Part shown: positions 46,876-55,725 of the stretch, piece by piece
How the letters are laid out: each line of letters starts with the position of its first letter
Position numbering within the stretch: the stretch's first letter is position 1
Origin: Leptothermofonsia sichuanensis E412
Lineage (GTDB): Bacteria; Cyanobacteriota; Cyanobacteriia; Leptolyngbyales; Leptolyngbyaceae
NCBI RefSeq assembly: GCF_019891175.1
Contig: NZ_CP072600.1
Location: 496,001-560,000 of the forward strand
DNA: 64,000 nucleotides
Direction: 5' to 3'
Made by a program: the position numbers and the translations under genes
Notes under the pieces: generated by a model
The model's database searches: none
What the model saw: only the letters and a program-made list of their open reading frames with translations
Told to the model about the DNA's origin: nothing

Positions 46876-47916
46876 CTAACTCCGGCCCCCTGACGGCTCC
46901 AACAATAAAGGTCTAAACCCATGCTTGACCGATACTTCACCAATCTGCTCCATCTTCTCAGAGGTAATTCGATTCCGTCCCCAGGAAAAGTTAGTATGCC
47001 ACTTTTCAAACTCCAGCAGCATCGATTCAGCAAAGCAGGCAAACAACTGACGAGCCGGCACATTCATGTTAACAATGGACATGATTTTCCAGTCGATGTC
47101 CAGAGAATGCTCGACAATCCCACCGTTGAGAACATGAACCTGGGGATGCTGAATCTTCGTCGCCAGATTTTTGGGGTAACCACCATCAATCAGTAAGCAG
47201 GGGTGTTTCAAGCTGGCAGGATCAATTTCAACGCCCCTGGGCATACTGGCAACCCAGACAATGATATCTGCCTGGGGGAGTGCCTCTATCAGATCCATAA
47301 TTTTGCCCCGCCCCAGCTCATCTTGCAGGGCTTGCAGGCGCTCCTGGTTACGAGCAATCAGCAGCAGATCCGCCACCTCAGTGCGTTCATTTAACCAGCG
47401 ACATACAGCACTGCCAATGTCTCCAGTAGCTCCACAAACAGCAACCGTTGCCTTTGATAGATCAATCTCCAGTTGTTGAGATGCCTGTTCGACCTGACGG
47501 CAAATAATGTAAGCCGTGTGGGTATTGCCCGTTGTAAATCGCTTAAAGTCCAGGATGACGTTGCGGACCTGCCGGATCTGCTCCAGATGGAAGTTTTCAA
47601 AAATGATGGATGAAAACCCACCCAGGGCTGTGATGTTGATGCCATGCTTTTGGGCGTGGGCCATGGCGTTGATTACCTTGCGAGTTGCCGCTTTGATGCG
47701 TCGTGCTGCCAGCATTTCTGGTAAGAAGCAGGACTCAACGTACCGCCCCTCAATCGTCTGCCCGGTAACGCTGGTGACTTTAATGGTGTCAACAATTTGA
47801 GGCGGAGCGCTACACCAAAAATCCAGCCCTTGATCCGCATACTCTGGATAACCTAACTCCTTAGCAACTGCCTGGGCATGTTCCAGGCTGGTGAGATGAC
47901 CGATTAAACCGAACAT
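46876..47916 (-). CDS. aar: Long-chain acyl-[acyl-carrier-protein] reductase
   Basis: Reduces fatty acyl-ACP to the fatty aldehyde with NADPH, the first step of cyanobacterial alkane synthesis. The 346-residue product starts [20 protein letters not shown] and carries [56 protein letters not shown] (NADPH loop) and [20 protein letters not shown], all typical of AAR. Its stop lies about 100 bases before the accA start. It and the ADO gene are about 400 bases apart with a nested repeat between them. Confidence 0.97.
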   Translation of the reverse strand: MFGLIGHLTSLEHAQAVAKELGYPEYADQGLDFWCSAPPQIVDTIKVTSVTGQTIEGRYVESCFLPEMLAARRIKAATRKVINAMAHAQKHGINITALGGFSSIIFENFHLEQIRQVRNVILDFKRFTTGNTHTAYIICRQVEQASQQLEIDLSKATVAVCGATGDIGSAVCRWLNERTEVADLLLIARNQERLQALQDELGRGKIMDLIEALPQADIIVWVASMPRGVEIDPASLKHPCLLIDGGYPKNLATKIQHPQVHVLNGGIVEHSLDIDWKIMSIVNMNVPARQLFACFAESMLLEFEKWHTNFSWGRNRITSEKMEQIGEVSVKHGFRPLLLEPSGGRS

Positions 47917-48323
47917 GGACGACTCTAAATAACTGTATGGACTATGTTGAAGTGAGGTTTATGAACAGCAAACGGTATGAAGCAGAAACCCCCAATACCA
48001 CAGGCTACAAATCCAGCAGGGGAATGGAAAGTCAATGATACAAATTTCTGATAGTAATGATTAGTTGGCTTAAAGCCTATCCTGAAAGCCCCAACTGGCA
48101 CAGCCTGGTGATCTGTCAAGAATTACTTTGCGGGTTAAAAACCCAAAAATAATAACCCTTTCCTGAACCCAGACTTACAATTTTAAGGCTGACAGGTCAC
48201 CAGACCTGAACCGAGGACAGTTTCGGATAGGCTCTTAATGCAAGTCAAAGGCAAAAGCCACCAGCACAGATCATACCAGTGTGGAGAAAACTTCAGGTGA
48301 CTTTGCCCCTGTGCCATTCATTA
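47917..48323. other. Intergenic region between aar and ado
   Basis: The two alkane genes are separated by 407 bases, of which 48071-48237 is a nested repeat. A promoter for aar likely lies between about 47920 and 48070. Confidence 0.5.
48071..48237. repeat. AAGCCTATCC element carrying a second, nested element
   Basis: The outer ends (TAAAGCCTATCCTGAAAGCC and TTTCGGATAGGCTCTT) match the hairpin unit at 11118, but the middle is replaced by a roughly 99-base block (48105-48203) with its own inverted ends CTGGTGATCTGTCAA and CTGACAGGTCACCAG. That block looks like an insertion into the earlier element. Confidence 0.7.
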
Positions 48324-49031
48324 TCAGGCCGCTGCCAGCCCCATTGCCGACAGACGCATCACATCCCGATTGCTAAACCCGATATTGCTTAACGCCTGGC
48401 CATATTCGATCATGAAATCCTCAACCAGAGCTTCTTTTTCCATCCCAAGAATGCGAGCATCGTCTTCAACCTGGTTGAGCATCTGCCAGACAATCGGTAA
48501 ATTCTGGCGATTGGCGGCTTCTAGCTCCTCTTTTGAGGATTCAAAGTTAGCTTTCAACCATTCTTCTCCAAAGTTGAGATGACTGTACTCGTCTTTCACT
48601 ACACCTTCAGTAATTTTGCGGGCAAAGTCATCTGCAACCGGAATATAAATGTTATAGGCCGCGATCGCAAAGCATTCAATCACCAGGGACTGGATCAGCA
48701 GACAGGTCACAACCTGGTTCTGAGCAGCGGCATCCTGGAAGTTTTGATGCAGTCGGGAGAAAAATTGACGGGCAAACGCCATATCGGGTGTTACATTCAG
48801 GTTCCGTCCACAGGCTTCAAAGCCCTTCTTATGACGGCTTTCCATCTTTGCCAGACTGAGTAACCGATCTTTGCTTTCCGGCAGCAATTCTGCCAGCTTA
48901 AGATAGTTTTCGTTTGCCTCTTGTTCGCCTTCAATTACAATCGCGTTGATGCGACTATAGGCATCTTTGTAGGTTTCACTCTGAAAATCAATCGGGCAAT
49001 TGATCGCGGCAGTAGCCTCAAGCTGCGGCAT
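48324..49031 (-). CDS. ado: Aldehyde-deformylating oxygenase
   Basis: Converts fatty aldehydes to alkanes plus formate, using a di-iron centre; second step of alkane synthesis. The 235-residue protein has the ferritin-like di-iron ligands in [51 protein letters not shown] and [18 protein letters not shown] 49031 ([20 protein letters not shown]) matches the usual N-terminus. The gene directly follows a divergent ABC-permease gene; the ado promoter should lie within 49032-49269. Confidence 0.97.
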   Translation of the reverse strand: MPQLEATAAINCPIDFQSETYKDAYSRINAIVIEGEQEANENYLKLAELLPESKDRLLSLAKMESRHKKGFEACGRNLNVTPDMAFARQFFSRLHQNFQDAAAQNQVVTCLLIQSLVIECFAIAAYNIYIPVADDFARKITEGVVKDEYSHLNFGEEWLKANFESSKEELEAANRQNLPIVWQMLNQVEDDARILGMEKEALVEDFMIEYGQALSNIGFSNRDVMRLSAMGLAAA

Positions 49032-49269
49032 AGGTCTCATCTCCTCACAAATATAGCCGATACCCAACTCGGCTCTAGGACAGTAGGTTCAGGATAAGGG
49101 GGGTCAGTCAAACAGAAAATATCAAACTCATACTTGTATCACTTTAGCTCGTTACATGAAGGAAATCGACTAACCGGATCAAGATTCAATCTCCATCCTC
49201 AACAGTAAGGTTTTCAGCGATCCCTCTCTCCATACAGGTCTGTTTTTCCCAACTGCCAGGTTGCTTACC

Positions 49270-50121
49270 ATGCCTGAACATCAATCCGATCCAATCCACT
49301 CCTCAAACCAGGATGCCACTCCCTGGATGGTTCAACTCAGTCTTGTCTTGCTCATGCTGGGAGCGGGGCTGGTGTTACTGCCCCTGGTGATTGTGATCAT
49401 TACTTCTTTTTCTGCAATTGGAGTTACTCCCGGACGGCCAGCAACGGGCTGGACGCTTCAGAACTACCAGGAAGCCTGGTCAAAGGGCAGGTTTCTGGTG
49501 GCGTTTGCAAATTCAGCACTGGTGGCGATCGCGGTCACCGGGTTTCAAATCCTGACTTCGGCGCTGGCGGGTTATGCGCTGGCGCGGCTGCAATTTCGAG
49601 GCAGGAAAGCGATTTTGCTGATCGTTCTGGCAACCCTGGTGATTCCTTTTCAGATGCTGGTGATTCCCATTTTTCTGGTGTTGAAGTGGGGGCACCTGAT
49701 CAATACCTACGCGGCTTTGATTTTACCAACGGCAGTCAATGGGTTCAGCATTTTCTTGATGACTCAATACTTTCAAACCATTCCGGTTGAGCTGGAGGAA
49801 GCAGCCGCCATAGATGGGGCTAACCGTCTGCAAATTCTCTGGCAAATCATGCTACCCCTGGCACGTCCGGCGCTGGTGACCCTGTTTCTATTTACTTTTA
49901 TCGGCGAGTGGAATGACCTGTTTAAGCCCCTGGTCTTTACCACACGCCCGGAGCTAAGGACAGTCCAGCTTGCTCTGGCAGAGTTTCAGGAACAATTTAC
50001 CAATAGCTGGTCATTGATGATGGCAGCCGTAGTGATTTCCACGATCCCTGTGGTCCTGTTGTTCCTGTTGGGGCAACGCCAGTTCATTCGAGGCATCGCA
50101 ACGACTGGGATTAAAAATTAG
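49270..50121 (+). CDS. Sugar-type ABC transporter permease (MalG-like), orphan
   Basis: A 283-residue membrane protein with six predicted helices (LVLLMLGAGLVLLPLVIVII; VAIAVTGFQILTSALAGYAL; AILLIVLATLVIPFQMLVIP; and three more). The EAA loop, EEAAAIDGANRLQILWQIML then PLARP, is the ATPase-docking motif of MalG/UgpE-type permeases. No partner permease, binding protein or ATPase lies beside it in this window, so it must work with components encoded elsewhere. ATG 49270 (MPEHQSDPI) preferred over a TTG at 49261. Confidence 0.9.
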   Translation: MPEHQSDPIHSSNQDATPWMVQLSLVLLMLGAGLVLLPLVIVIITSFSAIGVTPGRPATGWTLQNYQEAWSKGRFLVAFANSALVAIAVTGFQILTSALAGYALARLQFRGRKAILLIVLATLVIPFQMLVIPIFLVLKWGHLINTYAALILPTAVNGFSIFLMTQYFQTIPVELEEAAAIDGANRLQILWQIMLPLARPALVTLFLFTFIGEWNDLFKPLVFTTRPELRTVQLALAEFQEQFTNSWSLMMAAVVISTIPVVLLFLLGQRQFIRGIATTGIKN

Positions 50122-50125
50122 GGGA

Positions 50126-50200
50126 CTACTAAACACCAGTATGACTTGAAAGTCTTCAATTCATACAACTCCCAATTCATACCCAAACTCAGCCGTGCCA
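50126..50200. repeat. TTGCTGAAT palindromic repeat, copy 7 (degenerate)
   Basis: Reads ACTACTAAACACCAGTATGA then TCTTCAATTCATACAACTCC and CATACCCAAACTCAGCCGTG: shares the centre and right end of the family, the left end is diverged. Confidence 0.4.
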
Positions 50201-50204
50201 ATTG

Positions 50205-50270
50205 GAGGATACGGGGTACAGGGTATGGGGTATGGGATATGGGGTATGGGGTATGGGAAACAAGGGGGAG
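50205..50270. repeat. Tandem repeat of GGGGTAT heptamers
   Basis: About nine imperfect heptamers (GGGGTATGGGGTATGGGATA and variants) between the permease gene and surE. Direct heptamer repeats like this are typical of filamentous cyanobacteria; no spacers, so not a CRISPR. Confidence 0.75.
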
Positions 50271-50313
50271 GGGTTAGAGTGGTTGGTTGTTAGTTGTGGG
50301 TTGTTAGTGACGA

Positions 50314-51099
50314 ATGAAGCTACTGATTAGTAATGATGATGGTGTTTCTGCTTTGGGAATTCGTTCACTGGCGAATCGATTGGCGGAGGCTGGGCATGAG
50401 GTGACGGTGGTATGCCCTGATCAGGAGCGATCGGCAACAGGGCATGGACTGACTTTGCATCAGCCAATTCGGGCGGAGGTTATAGAGTCCCTGTTTCACC
50501 CGGCAGTCAAAGCGTGGGCCTGTTCTGGCACCCCGGCAGATTGTGTCAAGCTGGCACTCTGGGCACTGTTAGATAGCCCTCCTGATCTGGTGCTTGCCGG
50601 AATTAATCATGGTTCTAACCTGGGTACAGATGTCCTTTACTCTGGGACCGTCTCGGCGGCGATGGAAGGTGTGGTTGAGGGAATTCCCAGTGTAGCCTTC
50701 AGCCTTTGCAGTTTTACTTCCCGCGACTTTGAACCAGCGGCAACCTTTGCAGAATCTCTGGTTGCCCAACTTGCCAAGCAACCCCTCCCAGAGTTGCTAC
50801 TACTAAACGTCAATGTGCCTGCGGTTGAAGCGGGGGCGATCGCCGGAGTGGCTGTTACCCGACAGGGGATCCGTCGGTATGTAGATGTGTTTGAAAAGCG
50901 GGTTGATCCTCGGGGCAAAACCTATTACTGGCTGGCAGGGGAATTATTGGAGGATGTGGAAGAAACCTCAGACGTGGCAGAGCATACACCCACAGATGTC
51001 CAGGCAATCCGGGAAAACTACATCACAATCACACCCTTGCAGTACAACCTGACCTCTGGAACCGGAATCGAAAGTTTACAGCAGTATCGATTTTTGTAG
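50314..51099 (+). CDS. surE: 5'/3'-nucleotidase SurE
   Basis: Dephosphorylates nucleoside monophosphates; linked to stationary-phase survival. The 261-residue protein begins with [20 protein letters not shown], the metal-binding NDDG motif, and has [49 protein letters not shown] (with Asn/Ser ligands) and [10 protein letters not shown]. It matches SurE over its full length. It starts 193 bases after the ABC permease and ends before a heptamer repeat; apparently monocistronic. Confidence 0.97.
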   Translation: MKLLISNDDGVSALGIRSLANRLAEAGHEVTVVCPDQERSATGHGLTLHQPIRAEVIESLFHPAVKAWACSGTPADCVKLALWALLDSPPDLVLAGINHGSNLGTDVLYSGTVSAAMEGVVEGIPSVAFSLCSFTSRDFEPAATFAESLVAQLAKQPLPELLLLNVNVPAVEAGAIAGVAVTRQGIRRYVDVFEKRVDPRGKTYYWLAGELLEDVEETSDVAEHTPTDVQAIRENYITITPLQYNLTSGTGIESLQQYRFL

Positions 51100-51109
51100 G
51101 GAGAAGGAA

Positions 51110-51160
51110 GAGGAGCGAGGAGTGAGAAGTGAGGAGTGAGAAGTGAGGAGTGAGGGGGAG
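51110..51160. repeat. Tandem repeat (GAGAAGTGAGGAGT units)
   Basis: Alternating GTGAGAAGTGAGGAGTGAGA units following surE; the inverse type (CTCCTCACTCCTCACTCCTG) lies at 52915-52973 on the other side of the next gene. Confidence 0.7.
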
Positions 51161-51190
51161 AACTCCTGACTCCTCTCCCCTCTCCCCTCC

Positions 51191-52783
51191 CTAAAACCGT
51201 CGCTCTAAATGGAGGGACTGCCCCTCAGGGAGAATTCTTACCTGGGCTGTCAGGTCCAGCCAGGGTTGTAGTTGCCCTTTTTGAAAAGTGCGACTCATGA
51301 CGACGTAGATGGAAGTCTGGTCACAACCGATACCCACACTTTGAACTGTTGCCCAGGAGTTAGCTTGTAAGTCATCCTCTACAACCCAGTGCCCATCCTG
51401 CCAGATCAGGTGACGATGGAAACGGAAAGGAGCAACCTGTTTGCCGGTAATGAGCATGTTCTGAAGCAATTTGCGGATCAGATTGGGGAAAAATCGCCCG
51501 AACGTGAGCATCACCATCCGCAGAATGAGGAGATTAACTGGAGTCATCTGTGTTTGTTTTGCCCAGCCCAGTTGTCCCTGGATTGAAATTTCATTTTGAT
51601 CAACATGAAGGGCATAGTCACCGACCAGGTGGCCAACTGCATTTTTCAGCCGATTTCTTTCCAATACCTGAACGGAGAATTGGGTATCTGAGGCAACCAG
51701 TTGGGCGTCACGAAAGACCTTGAACACTCCTCCTTTGTTAAGCGCCAGGTAGAGTTCAGTATTATCCCGACGGTCAATTAGAATGCCAGCGTTCCTGAGC
51801 CAGAGGCGACCCATCGGTCGAGGAGAGGGCGCAGGCCGATCTGGAACAAAATCACGCCATGCCAGTAAGTAGTTCCAGGTATGGTGACCAATGATGTGGT
51901 CATCGGCATAACAGGGAGCCAGCCCATGGTTGAGTCCAGTCAAAAATTGGTCATTGATGCTCAATGCAGCAGGCAGCCAGCGCCCAACCAGTTCAAAGCC
52001 ATGGGGAAAAAAGTTGTAGGTGTTGCGGCTGCCGTATTCTCCACCATAGGAACCATCCGGATGGATAAAGTGGGCTGCCAGCTCAACGGCTTTGACCAGT
52101 GCTGCTCTGATGGTGGGTTCGGGTCTTTGTTGATAAATTCGTGCCAGACAGGAAATGGTAAGTGTGTGATAGCCAGGATCACATCCTTCATACTCTTGAA
52201 ACCAACCCTCTGGATGCTGCCAGGAGAGAACCCGCTCTAAACGCTCGGTACGCAATTTTTCCCAGCGTGAAGTCTGCAACAGGTCACTGAGTAAATCCAG
52301 ACACAGCACAATTAATGCCTGGTGATTGGTCAATTGCCCGCTTTCATGGTGGTGTGCCAGCCACTCTGCCCGTTGCACCAGGAACTGCAAAATTTCCTCG
52401 TGCTGGAGGTTCAGCATCAAATAACTGTCGATACAGGCAAGCAGAGAAAAGGCGGCGGCTCCCCCCGCTCGTTCAAATGGGAAGTAGTCGTCACAAGAGC
52501 CATCCATGTGAGCGCTGCGAGCCGCATAGAGGATGCCCGCTTCTACCCAGTCCCGCAGGGCAGGTTGCTGGTAAAAGGGATTGTCGGGTAAGTCGGTCTG
52601 GTATGCCAGTGCCAGAGGCAGCACGAACTCCTGGGCCATTCCACTGGGAAAGTCGATGATTTTGTATTGCCAGAAGTTACGGTCAAAGCAGCCATAGGTT
52701 GGGCTGTGGGGATTCCGATCCAGCAATGTGAGGATTTTAGGGATTTGGGCGATCGCTTCTCTGGCAAATAAATCTCTGAGCAT
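51191..52783 (-). CDS. Probable carbohydrate-active (alpha/alpha) toroid enzyme, unknown specificity
   Basis: 530 residues without a signal peptide. Repeated helical pairs and segments such as YAARSAHMDGSCDDYFPFER, WFQEYEGCDPGYHTLTISCL and DGSYGGEYGSRNTYNFFPHG look like the heparinase/alginate-lyase type toroid, followed by a beta-rich C-terminal half (VVSDTQFSV-like blocks). The GCDPGYHT and YGSRNTYNF clusters could hold the active site. It is divergently arranged from surE and next, on the same strand, to a glycosyltransferase (52999), so a shared role in a polysaccharide is plausible. No precise family is assigned. Confidence 0.7.
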   Translation of the reverse strand: MLRDLFAREAIAQIPKILTLLDRNPHSPTYGCFDRNFWQYKIIDFPSGMAQEFVLPLALAYQTDLPDNPFYQQPALRDWVEAGILYAARSAHMDGSCDDYFPFERAGGAAAFSLLACIDSYLMLNLQHEEILQFLVQRAEWLAHHHESGQLTNHQALIVLCLDLLSDLLQTSRWEKLRTERLERVLSWQHPEGWFQEYEGCDPGYHTLTISCLARIYQQRPEPTIRAALVKAVELAAHFIHPDGSYGGEYGSRNTYNFFPHGFELVGRWLPAALSINDQFLTGLNHGLAPCYADDHIIGHHTWNYLLAWRDFVPDRPAPSPRPMGRLWLRNAGILIDRRDNTELYLALNKGGVFKVFRDAQLVASDTQFSVQVLERNRLKNAVGHLVGDYALHVDQNEISIQGQLGWAKQTQMTPVNLLILRMVMLTFGRFFPNLIRKLLQNMLITGKQVAPFRFHRHLIWQDGHWVVEDDLQANSWATVQSVGIGCDQTSIYVVMSRTFQKGQLQPWLDLTAQVRILPEGQSLHLERRF

Positions 52784-52998
52784 AGGAGGGAGAAGGGTAA
52801 ATCAGACGTCAGGCATCAGGAGTTGAAAGTGGAGAGTGGAAAGCGGAAAATTTAGGCGTTTGGGATTATAGGCGTTTGGGATTACAACCAACCACTAAAT
52901 TATCTTCTCCCCTCTCACTCCTCCCTTCTCACTCCTCCCTCCTCCCTTTTCACTCCTCACTCCTCACTCCTGAGTAACAATCAGCAATTAATTAATAA

Positions 52999-54015
52999 CT
53001 AATCATCGCCTTCTGCCTCCCGCCCTGCCTGATCCATTTCCGCCCGCCTTAACCGGAGTTGGATGTCTTCCAGAATTCTGCGATTGACGGACATCAGATC
53101 AGCAACCAGACCAAAAATCCAGAGTTGAAAGCCAATCAGAATTAAAATTGCTGCCAGTACAAGGCTGGGAACCCTCGCCCTTATACTTTGCTCTATAAAA
53201 AATAAAATTAGCCAGCGGACTCCCAGCAACGTTCCCAGAGTAAATGGCAGACTGCCCAGCAGAAAAAAGAACTTGAGCGGCTGATAGGTCATGAAAATGC
53301 GCAGAATCGTCAGGATCGATCGCCGCACATAAGCGGGGATACTTTTGACCAATCGAGACGGACGCAGATAATCATTGGTGCGAACCGGGACGGACGTAAT
53401 GGCCATCCCTTTCTGTCCAGCCTGGATAATCATTTCCAGAGTATAGGTGTATTGATTGAACACATTAATCTGAAGGGCGGCATTGCGGCTGATGGCACGG
53501 AATCCACTGGGGGCATCCGGAATATCCGTATTGCTGACCATACGCACAACCCAACTGCCAAATTCCTGGAGAATCTTCTTGACAGGAGAGAAATGCTTAA
53601 TCTGGCGAATGGGACGCGCTCCAATCACAATTTCTGCCTGTCCCATCAAGATCGGCTCTACCAGGAGCGGAATATCCGCCGCACAGTACTGGTTATCGGC
53701 ATCGGTGTTGACAATGATATCGGCTCCAGCTTTGAGACTGGCTTCCAGCCCTGCCATAAATGCTTTCGCCAGCCCCTGGTTATGCTCAAAGCTAACAATG
53801 TGCTCAACGCCCAGCGATCGCGCTACTTCTACGGTCCTGTCTGCACTGCCATCGTTAATCACCAGCCATTCAACAGTATCAATCCCCGCAATCTGGCGGG
53901 GCAGTTCTGAAAGAGTCAACCCTAAAGTTGCCTCCTCGTTGTAGCAGGGAATTTGAATAATCAGTTTGGTCATACTGGTTTGCAGACGCTGTTTCAATTC
54001 ATCCAACTCTGGCAT
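52999..54015 (-). CDS. Family 2 glycosyltransferase with C-terminal membrane helices
   Basis: 338 residues. The GT2 domain has LIIQIPCYNEEATLGLTLSE, WLVINDGSADRTVEVARSLG, FEHNQGLAKAFMAGLEASLK, IIVNTDADNQYCAADIPLL with the DxD-like catalytic acids, and GARPIRQIKHFSPVKKILQE. Two transmembrane helices (LKFFFLLGSLPFTLGTLLGV; LVLAAILILIGFQLWIFGLV) follow, as in polyprenyl-phosphate glycosyltransferases (dolichol-P-mannose synthase type, DPM1). Substrates may be UDP-sugars and polyprenyl phosphate. ATG 54015 is preferred over 53973 because of AGGG upstream. Adjacent to the toroid enzyme. Confidence 0.88.
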   Translation of the reverse strand: MPELDELKQRLQTSMTKLIIQIPCYNEEATLGLTLSELPRQIAGIDTVEWLVINDGSADRTVEVARSLGVEHIVSFEHNQGLAKAFMAGLEASLKAGADIIVNTDADNQYCAADIPLLVEPILMGQAEIVIGARPIRQIKHFSPVKKILQEFGSWVVRMVSNTDIPDAPSGFRAISRNAALQINVFNQYTYTLEMIIQAGQKGMAITSVPVRTNDYLRPSRLVKSIPAYVRRSILTILRIFMTYQPLKFFFLLGSLPFTLGTLLGVRWLILFFIEQSIRARVPSLVLAAILILIGFQLWIFGLVADLMSVNRRILEDIQLRLRRAEMDQAGREAEGDD

Positions 54016-54200
54016 CAACCCTATCTCTCGCTCAGAAGAATTTTTAGACCAGAAAGCAGAGAGCGTATTAAACCTGGGATTTGTTAAACATTGTTCCTAT
54101 GAATCCTTCTCAGAGATGTGGGAACACTAGGATCTGAAACAGATTCTATAGTCACCTCTGGTTTTCTGTTCTTTTTGCCCTGTTGAGGTGGATACTTCCC

Positions 54201-54998
54201 ATGTCTATTCAAAAAATCCCCCTCGAAAGCGTCCAGAAGATTCGCCAACACATCAAAACTGTGCTGGCGTTGCCGCAGTCTGAAAACCATCCCCGTTCCC
54301 TGTCTTCCTATGACGAGGTGGATGAACTGCCAGAGCCAGATTCTCTCAGCGATCTGGGAGAGTTGTTTAACTTTGGTGGAGTCGTTGAAGAAGTTACCTA
54401 TGCTCCCAATCTCAGGGGGCAATGGTTTATCAGTTCTGCTAATCCGGGAGATGCTTTGATGAAGTTGCCCGGTTTGTTTCTAAAACCAGATTGGCGGTTG
54501 GTTTGTTACCTGTATCGCACTCCCAATGACGGAACGGGTATTACCTGGGCAGTCCCGGAAATGCTGAGTACAACAGCTCAACTGGAAAAAGCCCTGGCAG
54601 CCAGTACCGATCGGGACCACCCCCCCCGTCCTCAAGGGGCATTGCCCGATGTGATGGAGGCAATTGAAGGCGATCGCTCCCCGGCGACCTATGTGGTCGC
54701 TTCCATTCTGCGCCGCGAGTTAAAGGAACTGGGAGCACTGGGCACCTCCTGTAACTGGACCCACCATCGCCTGATCAACACCCCACCCACCCAGGTGAGC
54801 TGGCAATGGAAAATTGATCAGCCCAAAGACCTGTCCCCGAAGGTGCGGGTTTTTCCTGATGGGAAAACAGCCATTGAGTTTTTTACCTGTCGAGTCGTTG
54901 CCCCGGTCGCCATCTTTCAGCACATCGATCAGTATCCTAACGGTCATTACAAGGCAACCTGTTTGGACAGACCTGTAGCGATCGCTCACGGGCGCTAG
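54201..54998 (+). CDS. Conserved cyanobacterial hypothetical protein (265 residues)
   Basis: A soluble protein starting MSIQKIPLESVQKIRQHIKT, with an acidic PEPDSLSDLGELFNFGGVVEE region, then GQWFISSANPGDALMKLPG, ATYVVASILRRELKELGALG and a C-terminal VFPDGKTAIEFFTCRVVAPV. No motif of a known enzyme is visible. Its TAG stop is the first triplet of the TAGAACGCC repeat. Family unknown; likely conserved among cyanobacteria by its composition. Confidence 0.7.
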   Translation: MSIQKIPLESVQKIRQHIKTVLALPQSENHPRSLSSYDEVDELPEPDSLSDLGELFNFGGVVEEVTYAPNLRGQWFISSANPGDALMKLPGLFLKPDWRLVCYLYRTPNDGTGITWAVPEMLSTTAQLEKALAASTDRDHPPRPQGALPDVMEAIEGDRSPATYVVASILRRELKELGALGTSCNWTHHRLINTPPTQVSWQWKIDQPKDLSPKVRVFPDGKTAIEFFTCRVVAPVAIFQHIDQYPNGHYKATCLDRPVAIAHGR

Positions 54999-55097
54999 AA
55001 CGCCGGTACAGAAATCGGATTTCGTCTACCGGATACCCAGGTTTCGTTGAATGTCTCACCAGAAATCGGATTTCCTGGAATTCTGAACCGATGCTCT
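54996..55097. repeat. TAGAACGCC repeat, copy 2 (supplies a gene's stop codon)
   Basis: Left end TAGAACGCCGGTACAGAAAT; inverse of the right end is TAGAGCATCGGTTCAG, so the ends pair over about 13 of 16 bases. The upstream gene's stop TAG is its first triplet and the next gene begins 25 bases after its right end. Confidence 0.75.
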
Positions 55098-55122
55098 AGT
55101 GTGGAGGAAAGAACTCTATTCG

Positions 55123-55458
55123 ATGTCTGTCATCAAAGACTTTCCACCCATGAAGCAAATCCTTTCCCTTGCATTGCTATTAATCCCCTGGCTGCTGCCC
55201 CAACCTGCCTTTGCTCAGGCGCAACAACCCTTACCCCGATTCACGCCCTCTCAACTCCAACGCATTACCAGTGCCCTCTACCGCTTTGACTCCCAGGATT
55301 TTTTCCGCCGGGGTCAGCAACAGATAGAAAATGAAATTAAAATTCTCAACCAGCGCCGACTCCTGACAGAAGGGGTTCTCAAAATTAGCCCGGATGTGCT
55401 GAAGCAACCTGACTTTACGCAGTTTGAGCGCCCTGGGCTTGTGAATGAAATACACTGA
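55123..55458 (+). CDS. Small exported protein, unknown
   Basis: 111 residues. A signal peptide (MKQILSLALLLIPWLLPQPA then FAQA, a typical cleavage motif) follows a short N-terminal extension; the mature part is a small helical polypeptide (FTPSQLQRITSALYRFDSQD to KQPDFTQFERPG). GGAGGAAAG lies 12 bases before ATG 55123; ATG 55150 is an alternative start giving a cleaner signal peptide. Function unknown. Located just after the TAGAACGCC repeat. Confidence 0.65.
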   Translation: MSVIKDFPPMKQILSLALLLIPWLLPQPAFAQAQQPLPRFTPSQLQRITSALYRFDSQDFFRRGQQQIENEIKILNQRRLLTEGVLKISPDVLKQPDFTQFERPGLVNEIH

Positions 55459-55520
55459 AAACCTTAGAACTCTACCCTGTACGAGATCCTATCTACATAT
55501 CTATCTATGGTGGAATGCTC

Positions 55521-55553
55521 AGATCTCCAACTTGTCGAAGAAGTTGGAGATCT
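55521..55553. repeat. REP-like hairpin (AGATCTCCAACTT)
   Basis: Arms AGATCTCCAACTT and AAGTTGGAGATCT. The downstream TTAACCCCTTATGTCAGTGC pairs with the inverse context at 23044, so the repeat unit extends beyond the hairpin. Confidence 0.75.
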
Positions 55554-55725
55554 TTAACCCCTTATGTCAGTGCCATTCGGCAATAGAACATTACCCAACC
55601 CCCCAATCCCCTCCTCCGGGACTGAAACCAGGGCCAGCTAAACATTCTTTCGATGGATACCTGGTTGGGGAAAATAGCAGGTAATATCGGGTCAGGGGTC
55701 AGAAATAGGCTTGGAGGAAAAGGCA

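Noticed and set aside
50205-50270. Possible CRISPR array
   Set aside because: Heptamer repeats are contiguous with no unique spacers of constant length and no cas genes nearby.
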